Shown here in pieces: positions 1 through 11,084 of a stretch of DNA of 64,000 nucleotides. The notes below the pieces were generated by a model. That model was not told the DNA's origin. It did not search any database and saw nothing but the letters and a program-made list of their open reading frames with translations. Position 1 is the first letter of the stretch. Each line of letters starts with the position of its first letter. The DNA is from Utricularia gibba (Eukaryota; Streptophyta; Magnoliopsida; Lamiales; Lentibulariaceae), in contig NEEC01000021.1 in NCBI GenBank assembly GCA_002189035.1, positions 310,001 through 374,000 on the forward strand. The letters are read 5' to 3'. Position numbers and translations under genes: made by a program.

Positions 1-519
1 TATTAGAGTCTATAAAATAACGAAATTACTCTTATTAAAATATCAAAATTTATCTATGGTTTGTGGATTTCCGTTATCAACAAATTGCTACATTTCTAGG
101 TTTTGGAAGAGAGTTAAGATTGGTTAATTGAATGATAGAGAAATCTGGGCAATCGAAAAGGGGTGATTCAAGACGATCATGATGAGTGGTAAAAGGGAAA
201 AATCACATACTTGCATTGAAATGTGTTCATAAGGACTAAAACTGGAGAAGGGGTTACAACTTCTGAAGAAGGAGACTGATGTGTCTAAATAAAAGTGTCA
301 AACTTACCCGATAACCTAAGTCATCCAAACTCGAACATGGTATGGTTCACTCAGTCAAAGAAATTATGGAAATCGATTACAACTTGTGAAGAAGGAAATT
401 ATCCTAACATATGGAAAGAATATGCGTACGCGCACGGAAGCTCATCCGCCCGAGAATCACTAATACATGGATGAAAAGATGCTGCTTTTTAGTACAATGG
501 TTTAGCTTAGAGGCCCTAG
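1..519. other. Unassigned AT-rich sequence left of the copia remains
   Basis: No gene could be recognised here. The short open frame at 411-593 is only meaningful at its 3' end, where it runs into copia gag-pre-integrase-like residues. The rest may be decayed retrotransposon sequence, but I see no diagnostic motif. Confidence 0.3.
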
Positions 520-955
520 GCAGCCAAGCTTTTGTGATAGTTCAATATGGAAAATTTTCTAAACTTCCATTTTCCCATTCTGATTTTAAATGAAAAACAA
601 CATTTGAAAAGGTTTATTGTGATTTATGGGACCAGCACCCATTGGTTCTCGTAATAGCTTCCAATATTATGCTTGCTTTATGGATGATTTTTCTCGATTT
701 ATATGGTTCTATCCTCGTTGAAAAAAAATGATTTTGTACAAATATTTTTTCAATTTGAAGCATATATTGCTCGCCATTTCAACTCTTAAATTAAAATTCT
801 TCAAACGTGGAGAGTTTGTTAATAACTGTTTAAAAACTCAATTCCTCAAGACAGGTATGATGCATTATTTTTCTCGCCCACATACTCATGAATAGATGGG
901 AATGGTTGAGTGATGCCATCGAATTATTCACAAACATGGAATGACCATTGTTGCA
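520..955 (+). mobile_element. Ty1/copia polyprotein remnant: gag-pre-integrase to integrase core (piece 1 of 3)
   Basis: Plus-strand translation shows the linker before the integrase (GKFSKLPFSHS, then VYCDLW) followed by the copia integrase signature DDFSRFIWFYPR near 680-720. Stops and frameshifts are frequent, so the copy is dead. Near 890-950 it still shows the conserved part after the E of the catalytic triad, then stops abruptly at the left end of an inserted LTR (956). The reading resumes at about 2172 with the next part of the same domain, so this is one element split by an insertion. Confidence 0.7.
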
Positions 956-2171
956 TGTTGTTTCTTTAATAAATTTTAACTTAGAAAAACGTAAAACATA
1001 AATAAGCATAGTACAAATGTCAATCTTAGGGAGTTAAGTTTTGCGAAAAGTATTTTACACTAAACCTTTACAAATTGTCATGAGTTTGTAAAAGAAGGTT
1101 TTTGAAATACAAAAATAAAAGATACAATAAAGTATTTGAATACCGTTTTCTCATTTCGTCAATCCTCTCCTTGGCTTTTACTGATTCCTTACGAATAACT
1201 GGTTACAGAAATGGGAATAGCCTCATGTGATTCTTCCTTGGACAATTGAGAGTACAAGAGGATTGCCGCTGATTGACCTCAAAACCGAATTCTGAGCATG
1301 TACCCAACTGTTGTCAATGACTAATGTCAAGTATGAGGTCACTACTCATCCACTGTTGCAATACCTTGATCACAAACAATTCAATATCTTCTTTGAACCA
1401 ATAGGATTGGAGATGGTGCTCTTCACCTTGCTCTACATCAAAATCCGTGAAGAGTGGCTTGTTACTCATGCATTGTGACTAAGGGATATTATAGAAAGAC
1501 TACAACATGACACATGAAGATATGCAAAATTCATAAGAAATTCAGTTAAGGACTGAGATTCATGCTCCATACGTGGAAGGAAACTTCATCTGTTTCCAAA
1601 AACTTAAAAGGTTTAGCCAAGAATATCCATGAAAACAGAAAATTAAAAGCAGAAAAGTCAAGTGTTCTTCCTCCCTTTGGTTGAGAGGAAGAACAAGTTC
1701 AAGTACAAAAATAAAGTGAAAAAAGGTTCCATTCAAATTTTTCCAAATTTCTTTTAATTCACTCCCTATGTATATTAACTTCTCTACTGCCTTTCCATCT
1801 TTTTTTGTGTCTTGCATGCGCAGCCACTTTCCTATGCATGCAAGTAAGCGCTCAATTATTGCTGTAGATTCTGACATGTCATAACTCAAGGGCCTTGACT
1901 AGTATTAGTTTTCTATCCACAATTGATCTACTTCGCATACGAGTCACAAAACATTAGTATCTAGTCTCCTGCAATACTTTACGACTGCCTCCTGCCACAT
2001 TTTGGTCAAAGTGCACGAAAAAAATAACAAAACTATGTACAAAATACAAAAATAGGATTTTTTTTAATAAAATAAAATACTTATCAATATACTCATAATT
2101 TAGATGACTTAATACCTAATTAATACGTAATAACACATAATAAATACTTAGAAAATGACACTTAATAATCA
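956..2171 (-). mobile_element. Solo LTR of family C, inserted in copia integrase
   Basis: This 1.2-kb segment is homologous along its length to 20410-21645 and in part to 9345-11065. The 20.4-kb copy is flanked by a minus-strand polypurine tract, which identifies the family as an LTR read on the minus strand. Here there is no internal region: copia integrase coding sequence lies immediately on both sides. A 9-bp direct repeat, catgttgtt, occurs at 954-962 and 2170-2178 and overlaps the boundaries, so it probably contains the target duplication. The exact end bases are uncertain because no 5-bp choice gives a clean TG...CA. Confidence 0.65.
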
Positions 2172-3420
2172 TGTTGTTCCATAATGGGCTACCCCTTTCC
2201 TTATGGGTTGAAGCCTTTGCTACTACAACCTTTCTACAAAATTGTTTGTCATCACCAAATACAAACAGGAAGTCTCCTTATTATGTTATGTTTGGTTCAC
2301 AACCTTGTTACTCAACTCTTAGAGGATTTGGTTCAAAGTGTTTTTCATATTTGTGAGATACAAAACATAATAAGTTTTCACCAAAAACTACTTTGGTGGA
2401 GACCCAAGGGACATGCTGTCTCCACAAATTCTTGAACCGTCGATTAAACCCATGCCAATGGATGTTCACCCTATCACACTTGGCGATGTTCTAATAGAAT
2501 CAGTCTTGAATGATGGTGTTACTATGGCAGTTTTGTAGAACACCTTGGCGACATCAATCGATGTCCAACTACCAGCAAGCCCTTGTGTTGACACAGTTAT
2601 AAGTGACCCTTACATCCACAACAGATACCTCTATCCATGTTTCTCGAGAAGGTATCGTGAACTTGGAACTCATCCCACCCATCATTGCTACTGCTAGAAT
2701 GGTAGCCGTCAATTCACAGCATCATACATTAGATGTGGAGGATGCTCAAGCACTACCAACTGGAGTTGTTTCCACTTCTCCACTACTTCCTCTCTCTAAT
2801 GATGACATCATGCTCATTAATACATCTTTTGAACCCTAGTTCAATTGATTGTGACTCCTCACATATCGATCCTACTCTTCCTCACTCATGTGTCTCTTGC
2901 CCTGTGCAGCATATCCATGGTACGGCCACTCGATTGAAGCATGGAATAGTGAAATCAAATCCCAAATATGCCCTTCAAGTGGCACAATATCATGCTATAC
3001 CTGTAGAACCCCGGGCTTGAAATAAGCAATGTGTGAAGAGCTGGATGCACTTAGCTACAACAACACTTGGATGCTTGTACCACGCAAGGAAACAAAGCAC
3101 ATCATTGGCTGTAAATGAGTGTTCAAAACCAAGCTTAAACTTGATGGATCCCTTGATCGACTCAAAGCCCGATTATTAGCAAAGGGGTATGATTAGGTGG
3201 ATGGAATTGATTACACATAAACCTTCTCTCCTGTAATTCATCGAGGTACTATCCGCCTTATCCTTTCCATTGCCCTTACTAACAATTGAGATATTCGACA
3301 GCTTGATATGAAAAATGTGTTCTTTCATGGTGAAATCATTGAGGATATTTACATGGAACAACCCTCAAGAATGTGAAGTGAGACACTTCCTTCACATGTG
3401 TGCAAGTTGAATCGAGCTTA
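2172..3420 (+). mobile_element. Ty1/copia polyprotein remnant: integrase C-terminus to reverse transcriptase (piece 2 of 3)
   Basis: It begins with integrase residues LSLWVEAF and continues with the region after the integrase core (FGSKCFSYL). From about 3110 the reverse transcriptase starts: KLDGSLDRLKARLLAKGYDQ with stops, then a VxGIDYxxTFSPV-like stretch, then DIRQLDMKNVFFHGEI. It ends at KLNRA (about 3416), exactly before the LYGLKQAS motif that reappears at 7715. Several stops and frameshifts make it non-functional. Confidence 0.75.
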
Positions 3421-3905
3421 GGTTGTCATGTGTCAGTGTGATGAGAATCAGTATTAATTGAACTAGGGCTAGGTGGACCATGCTTGGTCACCATAAATGA
3501 GGATGAGCCACCTTCAACGGGAAACTCAGCCAAATTGTTCCCTCGTTCACAAGAAAGTACAAGACGGTATACATCTTCAAGTGATATGTGTGAAGTGATT
3601 CTTCAAATATTTATATATGTATCCAAACCAAATAGAAATTGTTGAAGTCGATCTGAAATCCTCTCTCAATCTGAGTTGAATTCCAAGATCCCTTGTAATA
3701 GAAGGTAAAGAATGTAAGGAATCCAATTGATTCCAAATCTGTTTCAATGTGGCGTAGATGATAGTGTTCCCTCCTTGAGTCAGGGTTTGTAGCTCGCCTC
3801 TCAAATGAAAAAATGGGTTTGACATAGCCCTAAAATGTTGATCGATCTCCTCCCAGAGATTTCTCATGCTCTCATTGAAAATGAACCTTGGAAGGGTCAT
3901 TCTCC
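3421..3905 (-). mobile_element. Copia gag fragment, minus strand
   Basis: An open minus-strand stretch of 107 codons (3577-3900) reads like the copia gag domain: ELQTLTQGGNTIIYATLK followed by IWNQLDSLHSLP, corresponding to the usual 'L.QG..S...Y...LK.LWDEL' pattern. No LTR or protease is visible next to it. It is part of the block that separates the two halves of the copia reverse transcriptase. Confidence 0.55.
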
Positions 3906-4039
3906 ATTGAATTCAAGAGAAAAGCCATAACCTAATAATCCTATAATAACACACAAAATGAAAGAGGAGAAGATTTTTTGGAGGATAGAGAATCGCAAGG
4001 AGATAGAGCTGGAAGTGACAAAGAACACACACGAACAAG

Positions 4040-6189
4040 CTCCAAGAACACCGAACCAGAAAGAAGAAGGAGGAGATCTACGGGAAGAAGACTCCCATCC
4101 TCAAGAACACCATCACAACCCAATTTAGTGCTATTGTTCCGAGCTATGAACAGTAGTAAACGGGAATCAAAACTATTTCTACTTTACTTTCGTTTTCTAA
4201 ATGTTTTTAGTTTCTATAACCAATTGTCTCACAATGCTTCTGATATTTTCGCCATTTTATGTTAATGACATCATCTTTATTTTTGACATATGAGTAGTCA
4301 GACTTTAGCAATGCTTTAAGGTGTGGATAGGTGATGTGGATTAGGGTTCATAAGATAGTTGAGCATTGTATTTTAGCTTTCATTTTTATCATTCCTCGAG
4401 TAGACCTAAGAGAGGAAATAAATGGCTTCACAACTCAAATTCTTGATTTAGAGGTTGATGGTGATTCTGCAAGTGAACAGAAACCGTTGAAGTAATAAAA
4501 TAATATCGTATCCACAGAGAATTGTTATTGGAATTTTCTTTTCAAAACAAAGATTTAAAAGACTGAAAATAAAAGAAAGTTTGGGTTTTAAAAATAATAA
4601 GAAAAGTGGCCTTGGATCTAAGATCCACCTTACTTGAAACTCGCCCTTGAGTGTGTGCAAATCTTGAAGACTGACTTGCTTGCACAAGCTTTGAGGGTGT
4701 TATGCTAAAATAGTGCTACTCGGTGACCGTTATAGCACCGTCCCTTGTTTTGTGGGATTATGGAATCAACCATGCCACCAGAGACATTTCATCTCTTGTG
4801 ATAACCCATGTTTTTCCCATACCCAAATCTAACCACTACACCTCACACCTCGCAGACAGATTAGACAGAATGTGTCATACTAACGATGTCCGATTGAGCC
4901 CTTCTCCTTAGATACTTGAGGCCAACCTTTGATTCTCCCACACTCCCTTAGGGTTATATGGTACTAAAGATCACGTTGGTAAAGAAAACATTGCGAAAAA
5001 CAGAATCAAACCTCAAATTAAATGCTGAAAAACATAGTGAGACAATCACGCGCGCAGGACTTGCGCAAGTAAGGCTTCACAGTAGATCCTCAGCCGCAAG
5101 TGCTCACACGCGCATGCTTGACTCTAAGCAACAAAAGTAGATGAAAAACGAAAGGGAAGACATCCAAAACATGCTACACTTGACTCTAAACCCTAAATTG
5201 ACTCTCTGGTCGTCCTCCTTGACTCTCCCTTGATCTTCGCGTTTGGATCTTTATATAAGGGTGGGGACTTGTTGAGTTTTCTTGATGAACTCACATCAAA
5301 TCTTCTATCCGAATCTTCTAATATTTGATACAAATCTTCTAGGATAAGATCCAAATTTTCTAAGATAAGATACGAATCTTATCTTATTCGAGAATCTTTG
5401 ACTGAGTCTTCGTCTGGATAGACCGAATCTTTGCCTCCATCAAGGTCAACTCGAAAATCCTCCAAATTATTCCAAATTCGTCCTGAAAAATCACAAAACA
5501 CACTTTCCTTTGAAAAAGATCAAAGTGGTATGAAAGATATAAATTCTTTTTAAAACATAAGGAAAGTGGGATAAAAATAATACAAAACTCATCTAAGTGA
5601 GTCCTAAAAAGCACAAATATAAATGGCACAAAATCATTTATCAGAGGTAGACCAACAAAACAAGGTGGGGATCATAGGTGTTAGTCGTAGGTAAAACCAG
5701 TAGAACCGAGTAGACCTAGTTCTACATATCACATGGGTAGACTTAAGTGTGGGATGGGTGATGACATTAGTGGCTATCTTAACCAAAAAATGACAAATAA
5801 CTTAGGTAAACTTAGATTGTTTGGGGTTTTGAGTATAAAAATATTGTACAATAAATTAGGGACTTTGGTACCACATCAACTACACACCCTTGAGGTATTT
5901 TAGTATTACTTTGTACTTTGAACTAGTATTTGTTACTTTCCACATTGAGATTTGATTTTATATATTGAACTGCCAACCACCGCTAGTTACAGCTTAGACT
6001 AAGAACAATATTTATTCCAAATTTTGCATCATCTAGAATAAATTGAAGGCACCAGTTCCTTGTGATCGATACCGAATTCTTCTTTATATTTTGGGTTTAA
6101 TTTGTATCTAGTAAGGATTAGAGCTTATAAATTCATTTGATATGAAGATTTCATCTTTTGCAACGACTTAAAGAAATTTTCGTTTATCA
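4040..6189 (+). mobile_element. 5' LTR of family A (Athila-like Ty3), interrupted by a nested solo LTR
   Basis: The sequence 4040-4455 plus 5644-6189 aligns in order with 38870-39828. The right end is set by the terminal tttatca at 6183-6189, three bases before a primer binding site at 6193-6210. The left end could not be fixed: similarity between the two copies fades near 4040. Between 4456 and 5643 the alignment is broken by an insertion with its own target duplication. An Athila-like gag follows downstream, which agrees with this being the 5' LTR. Confidence 0.65.
4456..5643 (+). mobile_element. Solo LTR nested inside LTR family A, with 5-bp target duplication
   Basis: The element starts with TG (tgatggtg) and ends with CA (atttatca). 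It is flanked by the perfect 5-bp direct repeat gaggt at 4451-4455 and 5644-5648. Removing it restores the uninterrupted sequence seen in the second family A copy around 39250-39265. It carries the plant LTR signature 'gcaagtgaacag ... gtatccacag' at its 5' end, short tandem aatcttcta/gataagat units near 5295-5390, and a TATA-like ctttatataagg near 5250. No coding sequence is present, so it is a solo LTR of 1188 bp. Confidence 0.85.
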
Positions 6190-6192
6190 AAT

Positions 6193-6210
6193 TGGCACCG
6201 TTGCCGAGGA
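6193..6210 (+). other. Primer binding site of an Athila-like Ty3 element
   Basis: The 18 bases read tggcaccgttgccgagga. This matches, with a few changes, the tggcgccgttgccgggga class of sites known from Athila/Calypso elements and pairing with tRNA-Asp. It lies three bases after the LTR end, the expected place. Confidence 0.75.
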
Positions 6211-6299
6211 GCAGTGTTGAATTGTTTTGTGTTTTTAGTTTATGCATTTGCGTTCTTTTAGTGCAAGTAATCTTTTTTCTATCTAGAAATCGAGAGAGC

Positions 6300-7620
6300 T
6301 ATCAATAAGAATAGGAAGAAAGTGAGGAAAGCAAGCAAGTTGAGGAAGCTCCCAACCGAGACTAACATTGATTCCAGAATGATTGAACCTGAGTGGACCT
6401 TGAATGAATTAGATGGTGTTGATCACACTTACAAGGGTCTATGCATTAGATTCAAAAATGATGGAGCAAACGAGCTTAAATTAGCAATGATCAATTTTTT
6501 GTCTAAATTCTATGAGAAAATTGGAGAGAACCCCCATGAACATCTAGACAGTGTGATAGTGGTGTGTACATGATTCAAGTGAGTTGGAATGACCGAGAAT
6601 TTAATTTGTTTGAAAGCCTTCCAATTTACTTTGGAAGGAGGTGCTAAAACTAGGTTCAACTCTCTAAGGCCTAGAATCATAACTGATTGAGCTCTAATGA
6701 AGAAGATGTTTTTGAGCAAATATTTTCCAACTTCCTAGGGCTGAAGAGATAAGGAAAGAGATTAGTGACCAATCATTGCATGAATATTGAGAAAGATTTC
6801 ATCATCTGTTGGGTTCTTGCTCACACCATGGTTTTAGACCAATGCTTTGGTGAAATATTTCTATAATGGATAGTTGTGCATAGATTGGGTTATGGTAGAT
6901 TCGATGGCGGGAGGATTTTTAAGGAAAAAGACACCAATTGAAACTTTTTCCTATCAAACACGTCCAATTTGAAGACAAAATCAGTAGAACCAGCAATAGT
7001 TTCAAGCCCCAAATCAAGGGAACACTAAAGGGAATGCTGCGAATTCTTTGGAAGAAATGCTGAAGTCATTCATGGCACAATCAATTAAAAATCAAGCTGA
7101 AAATCAATTAGCTATTTAGAATTTTGAGGTTCAAGTGAGTCAGTTAAAAGAGCTTGGAGTACTGAAACAAAAAGAAAGCTTACCATCTCAACCCAAGCAA
7201 AACCCAAATTCCAATGGAGAGCCGAACATCAATGCCATGACTTTAAGAAGTGGAAAAGAGAAGCCTGGACAAGAACTGGTCCACACTGAGATTAAGAAGA
7301 ACGAAAAAGAGGAATACAAAGTTATTGTGCAGAGTAAAGATGAAGTTGAAGTACTTCCATAACCTGTTATAGTGAAGGTAACCCAACCTCCTTTTCTAGG
7401 AAGACTAAAGTTGAGAGAAGAGCAAAAAACCAAGAAGGAGAAAATGTTTCAATATTGGGAAACACTCAATTGAATTTAATCCTCTTAGAGTACATTGACT
7501 TGGTGTCAAAGAGTGTCAAATATTTAAAGCAATTATGTGTGTCCAAACCCAAGCTGAAAGAGAAAGGCAAGGTGAAATTGAGTGAGAACTGCTCAGTGCT
7601 TCCCACATGGAAACTACCCA
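6300..7620 (+). mobile_element. Athila-like Ty3/gypsy gag remnant
   Basis: After the primer binding site the plus strand encodes a decayed gag. Residues at 6420-6560 match the Athila capsid start (FLSKFYEKIGENPHEHL before a VVCT-like turn). An ITD.ALMKKMFLSKYFPTS-like segment follows near 6675-6735 across frameshifts. At 7135-7362 the nucleocapsid-proximal segment is open and ends with INAMTLRSGKEKPGQEL, a very typical Athila landmark before the protease. Pol is absent: the sequence turns into copia reverse transcriptase at about 7710, so this element is truncated. Confidence 0.7.
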
Positions 7621-7714
7621 AAAAAAAAATTTAGTACCAAATGGATATGACAATATATCCATTTATATATTTTTACCAAATGGATACAACAATAAGGAAG
7701 GGAATATATGCTTA

Positions 7715-8690
7715 TTAACAAAATTCTATATGGTTTAAAACAAGCTTCAAGAAAATGGAAATTTTAAATCACAAAGTTTTTCTCAAGCTGTTCTGGATCG
7801 TTATCTTTTTGTCCAATCTACCTCATCAACCTATATGGTGTTAATCATCAATATAGATGGCATTCTTATAATTGAGAATTCATTACTGTTATTTAGTTAT
7901 TTAAGGAAGACTTACATACCTAGATTATCATCAAGTACCTCAAAGAAGCAAGACTTTTCTTGGATATAGAGATCACTCACACAAATTTAGGGTTAATTTT
8001 ATCATGAAGCCGTTATATTTTAGATCTTCTCATGAATATTAATGGTTCTACACTTAAAGTTTGTCTGAATCCTATGCCAAATAATTTCAAATTCACAGAT
8101 GATATTCTAGTTCCATACATGATCAGAGCATATAGAGCTCTCATATGCAAGTTGTTATATATAGAATTCACACGCCTTGACCTATCTTTTGGGTTTAACA
8201 ACATTGAAGTTTACTCTGATGTCGATTGAGTTGCTTGTACCCTGATTAGCCAATCTATGATTGGTTAATTTACATTTCAAGGAGATTACCTAGTTTTATG
8301 GAAATTAAAGAAGCATGGAACAACTTCACATTCATCTACTAAAGCGGTGTATCGTGACATAACTACTACTACCATAGAACTTCTCTGGGTTTCATGCTTA
8401 CTCAAGGATCTGAAATTGATCTTCAGAAAACCGATTTTCCTTTATTGTGATAGCCAATTGGCTATTCACATCACTACCAATCCGGTCTTCCATGAACGGA
8501 CCAAGTATATTAATATTGAATGTCACAACATTCATAATCAATACAAGTAGGGTTTCTTGTCACCACATTTTGTTCCTTCAAATTGATATCTAGCTGATAT
8601 TTTTACAAAGGCTCTTTTGACTTTGTCATTCCGCTCTATGACTTTCAAGCTTGAGTTGCGTCCTCCAGCACTTACCTTGAAGAGGGAGTA
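7715..8690 (+). mobile_element. Ty1/copia polyprotein remnant: reverse transcriptase end and RNase H (piece 3 of 3)
   Basis: The stretch starts with ILYGLKQASRKW, the motif that should directly follow the KLNRA end at 3416. Later come the RNase H landmarks: EVYSDVDWVAC-like at 8205-8235, SSTKAVYRDI at about 8335, LYCDSQLAIHITTNPVFHER at 8440-8500, and YLADIFTKAL near 8590. Stops and small indels are scattered throughout. The motif order and continuity make it the 3' part of the plus-strand copia. Confidence 0.75.
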
Positions 8691-8870
8691 ATGAAGGAGA
8701 TAGTGAAGTTGCTATTTCAGACTGAAGTATTATGATAAAACTTGTTTTATATTTTGTTTGATTATTTTATTTGTATTTTTTGTATGTAGTACAAAAATCC
8801 AAGATACTACACTTTTTTTATAAATGAAGTTTTTCTATTCTAGTTTTTCCAAAATCAGGATATTGGTCTC
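8672..8870 (+). mobile_element. Probable copia polypurine tract and start of its 3' LTR
   Basis: Right after the RNase H end, ttgaagagggagta (8678-8691) resembles the 'ttgagggggagtgtta' tract that precedes 3' LTRs of plant copia elements. The AT-rich sequence that follows, with aaatgaagtttttc near 8822, would be the LTR. Its right end is not clear and there is no second copy in the window to confirm it. Confidence 0.45.
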
Positions 8871-8889
8871 GAACACCGAAAGCTTTAAT

Positions 8890-9250
8890 ATCAGAGAAGT
8901 TGTAGTAACATGCATTGAATTGATAAAGTCTACCGAATAATGCTTCTAGATAGTATGGCAATCAATATCGAGATGTTTTGTACATTCATGAAAAGAACTA
9001 TTCTTTATACTACAAAGAGTTTGTTATCTATTTAAAAGGAATCCGCAATAACAATAACTATTACAAATGTCACATCAAATGTCTAATCCAAAGGAGTTCA
9101 GGAGTTTTCGACCCATTACTTTGAACTCTACTTTAGTCGAGGAACGAACAATGATTACTTTTTTTTTCATCTTTCATGAAGCTAAATTTTGTCCCAAAAA
9201 GAGTCAATAACATGTAATTGATTTTCAAGCTTAAGTACAATAGCCTCAAT
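8890..9250 (-). mobile_element. Copia RNase H fragment, minus strand
   Basis: On the minus strand, about 9165-9105 reads VIIVRSSTKVEFKVM, the copia 'SRSSTEAEYRAM' block. Further down are a DNK-like motif and a decayed 'NPVxHxRTKHIEID' block near 8985-8920. It is a second, oppositely oriented copia element. Its left neighbour is the plus-strand copia LTR, its right neighbour an LTR of family C. Confidence 0.55.
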
Positions 9251-9344
9251 TTGCATCATGAATATTTTGCTACTACATACCTTTTGATTAGAAGTGGAAA
9301 CTCTATATTTTTCAGTGTGTGATGATATAGTTCTACCTTGTGCT

Positions 9345-11065
9345 TACATCCTTTTCAATTATCACGGTTATGTTTTGTTTTATGAATAAATTTTAAATTA
9401 AAGAAAATGTTGAACACAATGAACATAGTATAAATAACGATTATAAACTGACATATTTTTTGAAAAAGAGGTTGAAAAATATAAAAATAGGAAATAAAAC
9501 TTAAATAATACTAATAACACCGCTTTTATTGTGTTTTTATATATGTTTTTAAGTGTGTTTTGTAGGGTTAAATGTTGTTTAGGGTGCTAAAATATCTTCT
9601 TTTGCTTATTTAGATTGTCAAAATGTGTTTATTGTGAAAATAGGCTCAATTGTTGCCAATTGAGCTAAAAACTCTAATATTTCGTCTAGTCTGTGTTTTA
9701 AGTCTTACTAGGATAAGAGCTAGTACTATAGCAGCGCACTTTCCGTGTTGACAAGTCAGAAGGGGCAGAAAAGCTGTGCAAAAGCCACTTTCCGCCGAAA
9801 GTAGCCGCCCTTCTGAAGAGATAAGATATCGAATAGAGATCTCCCTTCTAGAAACCTAAGGAAAAGACTAAGCTACCCTTACTTTTGAACGGCAAAAGAG
9901 AAAAGGAAGAGTACATTGTGCACGCAGAGGCACAGGGAGATGAACAGTAGGAATGGGAGTGACAAGAACTTCGTTTCTCCGGCGAACGTCTACGGCGACC
10001 TCCAGATCTGCGTGTCTACACCACCTTTTCGGCCAGAACTTCAATTTCCAGTAGATCTCCAGCCCACAGAAGCATCCTGGAACTTTTATTTGCACATTTC
10101 TGCACTTCCATTTCTGCGTGAACTTGCTATTGTTATTGTTTTCGTTTTTATGCTTTCTGCTGCATTTCGGTACTTTGCTATGAACGGGAAACTCTTTGTA
10201 GACCTTGCATTGCTTATAAACATGTTTCTGTTTAAGCTTTTCACGTTTGATTTTAAGCTTAATATGCTATTTACTGTTCCTGCGCATGCTTACTTTGTTT
10301 TTGCACACTCTCACTCTGTTTTTAAGCGTTCCAAAGTTGGGTTTAAGCCTATGAGCTCTCTTAAGTGATACAAGAGCCAAACCCTGGTGTAAAACCCAGC
10401 AAATTACTTTTATTTTATTTTTTCTGCACTTTCACATTAATTTCAGTCCCTTTTCACCCCTGCAACTCGTTCCTTTTAGTCACTCAAGAAATTACAACTA
10501 TTCCCTGTGAATTCGACCCTTGCTTGCCACACTACATTAATTCATGAGATTTGTGTAGTAGAATAGCTAGGTTTATAAATTTCTTTTGATGCGTTGAATG
10601 TGCTAGACCGCGACATTTAACAAATCATTCTAAACGTTCATCAAATACCTTGATTAAGGGGAAGGAGTTCTTGAGAAGAAAATGCATTCCTTCTTTGTGT
10701 CTCATTATCTCAGCTTCCAGAGTTTCTTCGGAATAGTTACTTATAGGAATAAATAATGCATACACTTCCTTAAAGTCTCATAAAATGAGGAGCATTACTC
10801 CTTAAATGATTGGGAGAACAAGAGTATTAACATCGATTACCTTAAAAACCGAATTCTAAATATGTCTGATTGTTGTCAATGACCAATGACTTAAAATTTA
10901 TTACCCATCTATTAATGAAGTATCTCAATCACAAATAATTCATTATCTCCCTCTAACTAGAAGGGTAGAATATGGTGCTATTCATCTTGCTCTACGTTAA
11001 AATCTACGAGCAATGATCACCTATTTATGCCATAATTAAGAGACATTATAAAAAGATTTTAATAT
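9345..11065 (-). mobile_element. LTR family C, third copy, split by a solo LTR
   Basis: 9345-9511 and 10644-11065 align with the start and middle of the family C copies at 956 and 20410. Shared landmarks are the 'aaccgaattctaaatatgtc' stretch near 10845, the 'ttgtcaatgaccaatgac' stretch near 10873 and 'tggtgctattcatcttgctc' near 10974. The alignment is interrupted by family B at 9512-10643. Similarity stops near 11065. The 3' tail may be the sequence ending near 13225, whose last 20 bases closely resemble the family C end at 2171. Confidence 0.6.
9512..10643 (+). mobile_element. Solo LTR of family B, with 5-bp target duplication
   Basis: The segment aligns along nearly its whole length with 42730-43857. 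It begins taataacacc where the other copy has tgataacacc, so the initial TG has mutated to TA. It ends with gttcatca. The perfect 5-bp repeat aatac lies at 9507-9511 and 10644-10648. Removing the LTR rejoins the two halves of the family C copy. A landmark 'ccctgtgaattcgaccctt' lies near 10503. The open frame of 150 codons inside (9916-10368) is an LTR by-product and shows no known domain. Confidence 0.85.
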
Positions 11066-11084
11066 TTTGAGTCCAATGGAACAT

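Noticed and set aside
9916-10368. 150-codon open frame starting MCTQRHREMNSRNG
   Set aside because: It lies wholly inside the family B LTR, is not kept open in the second copy and has no domain.
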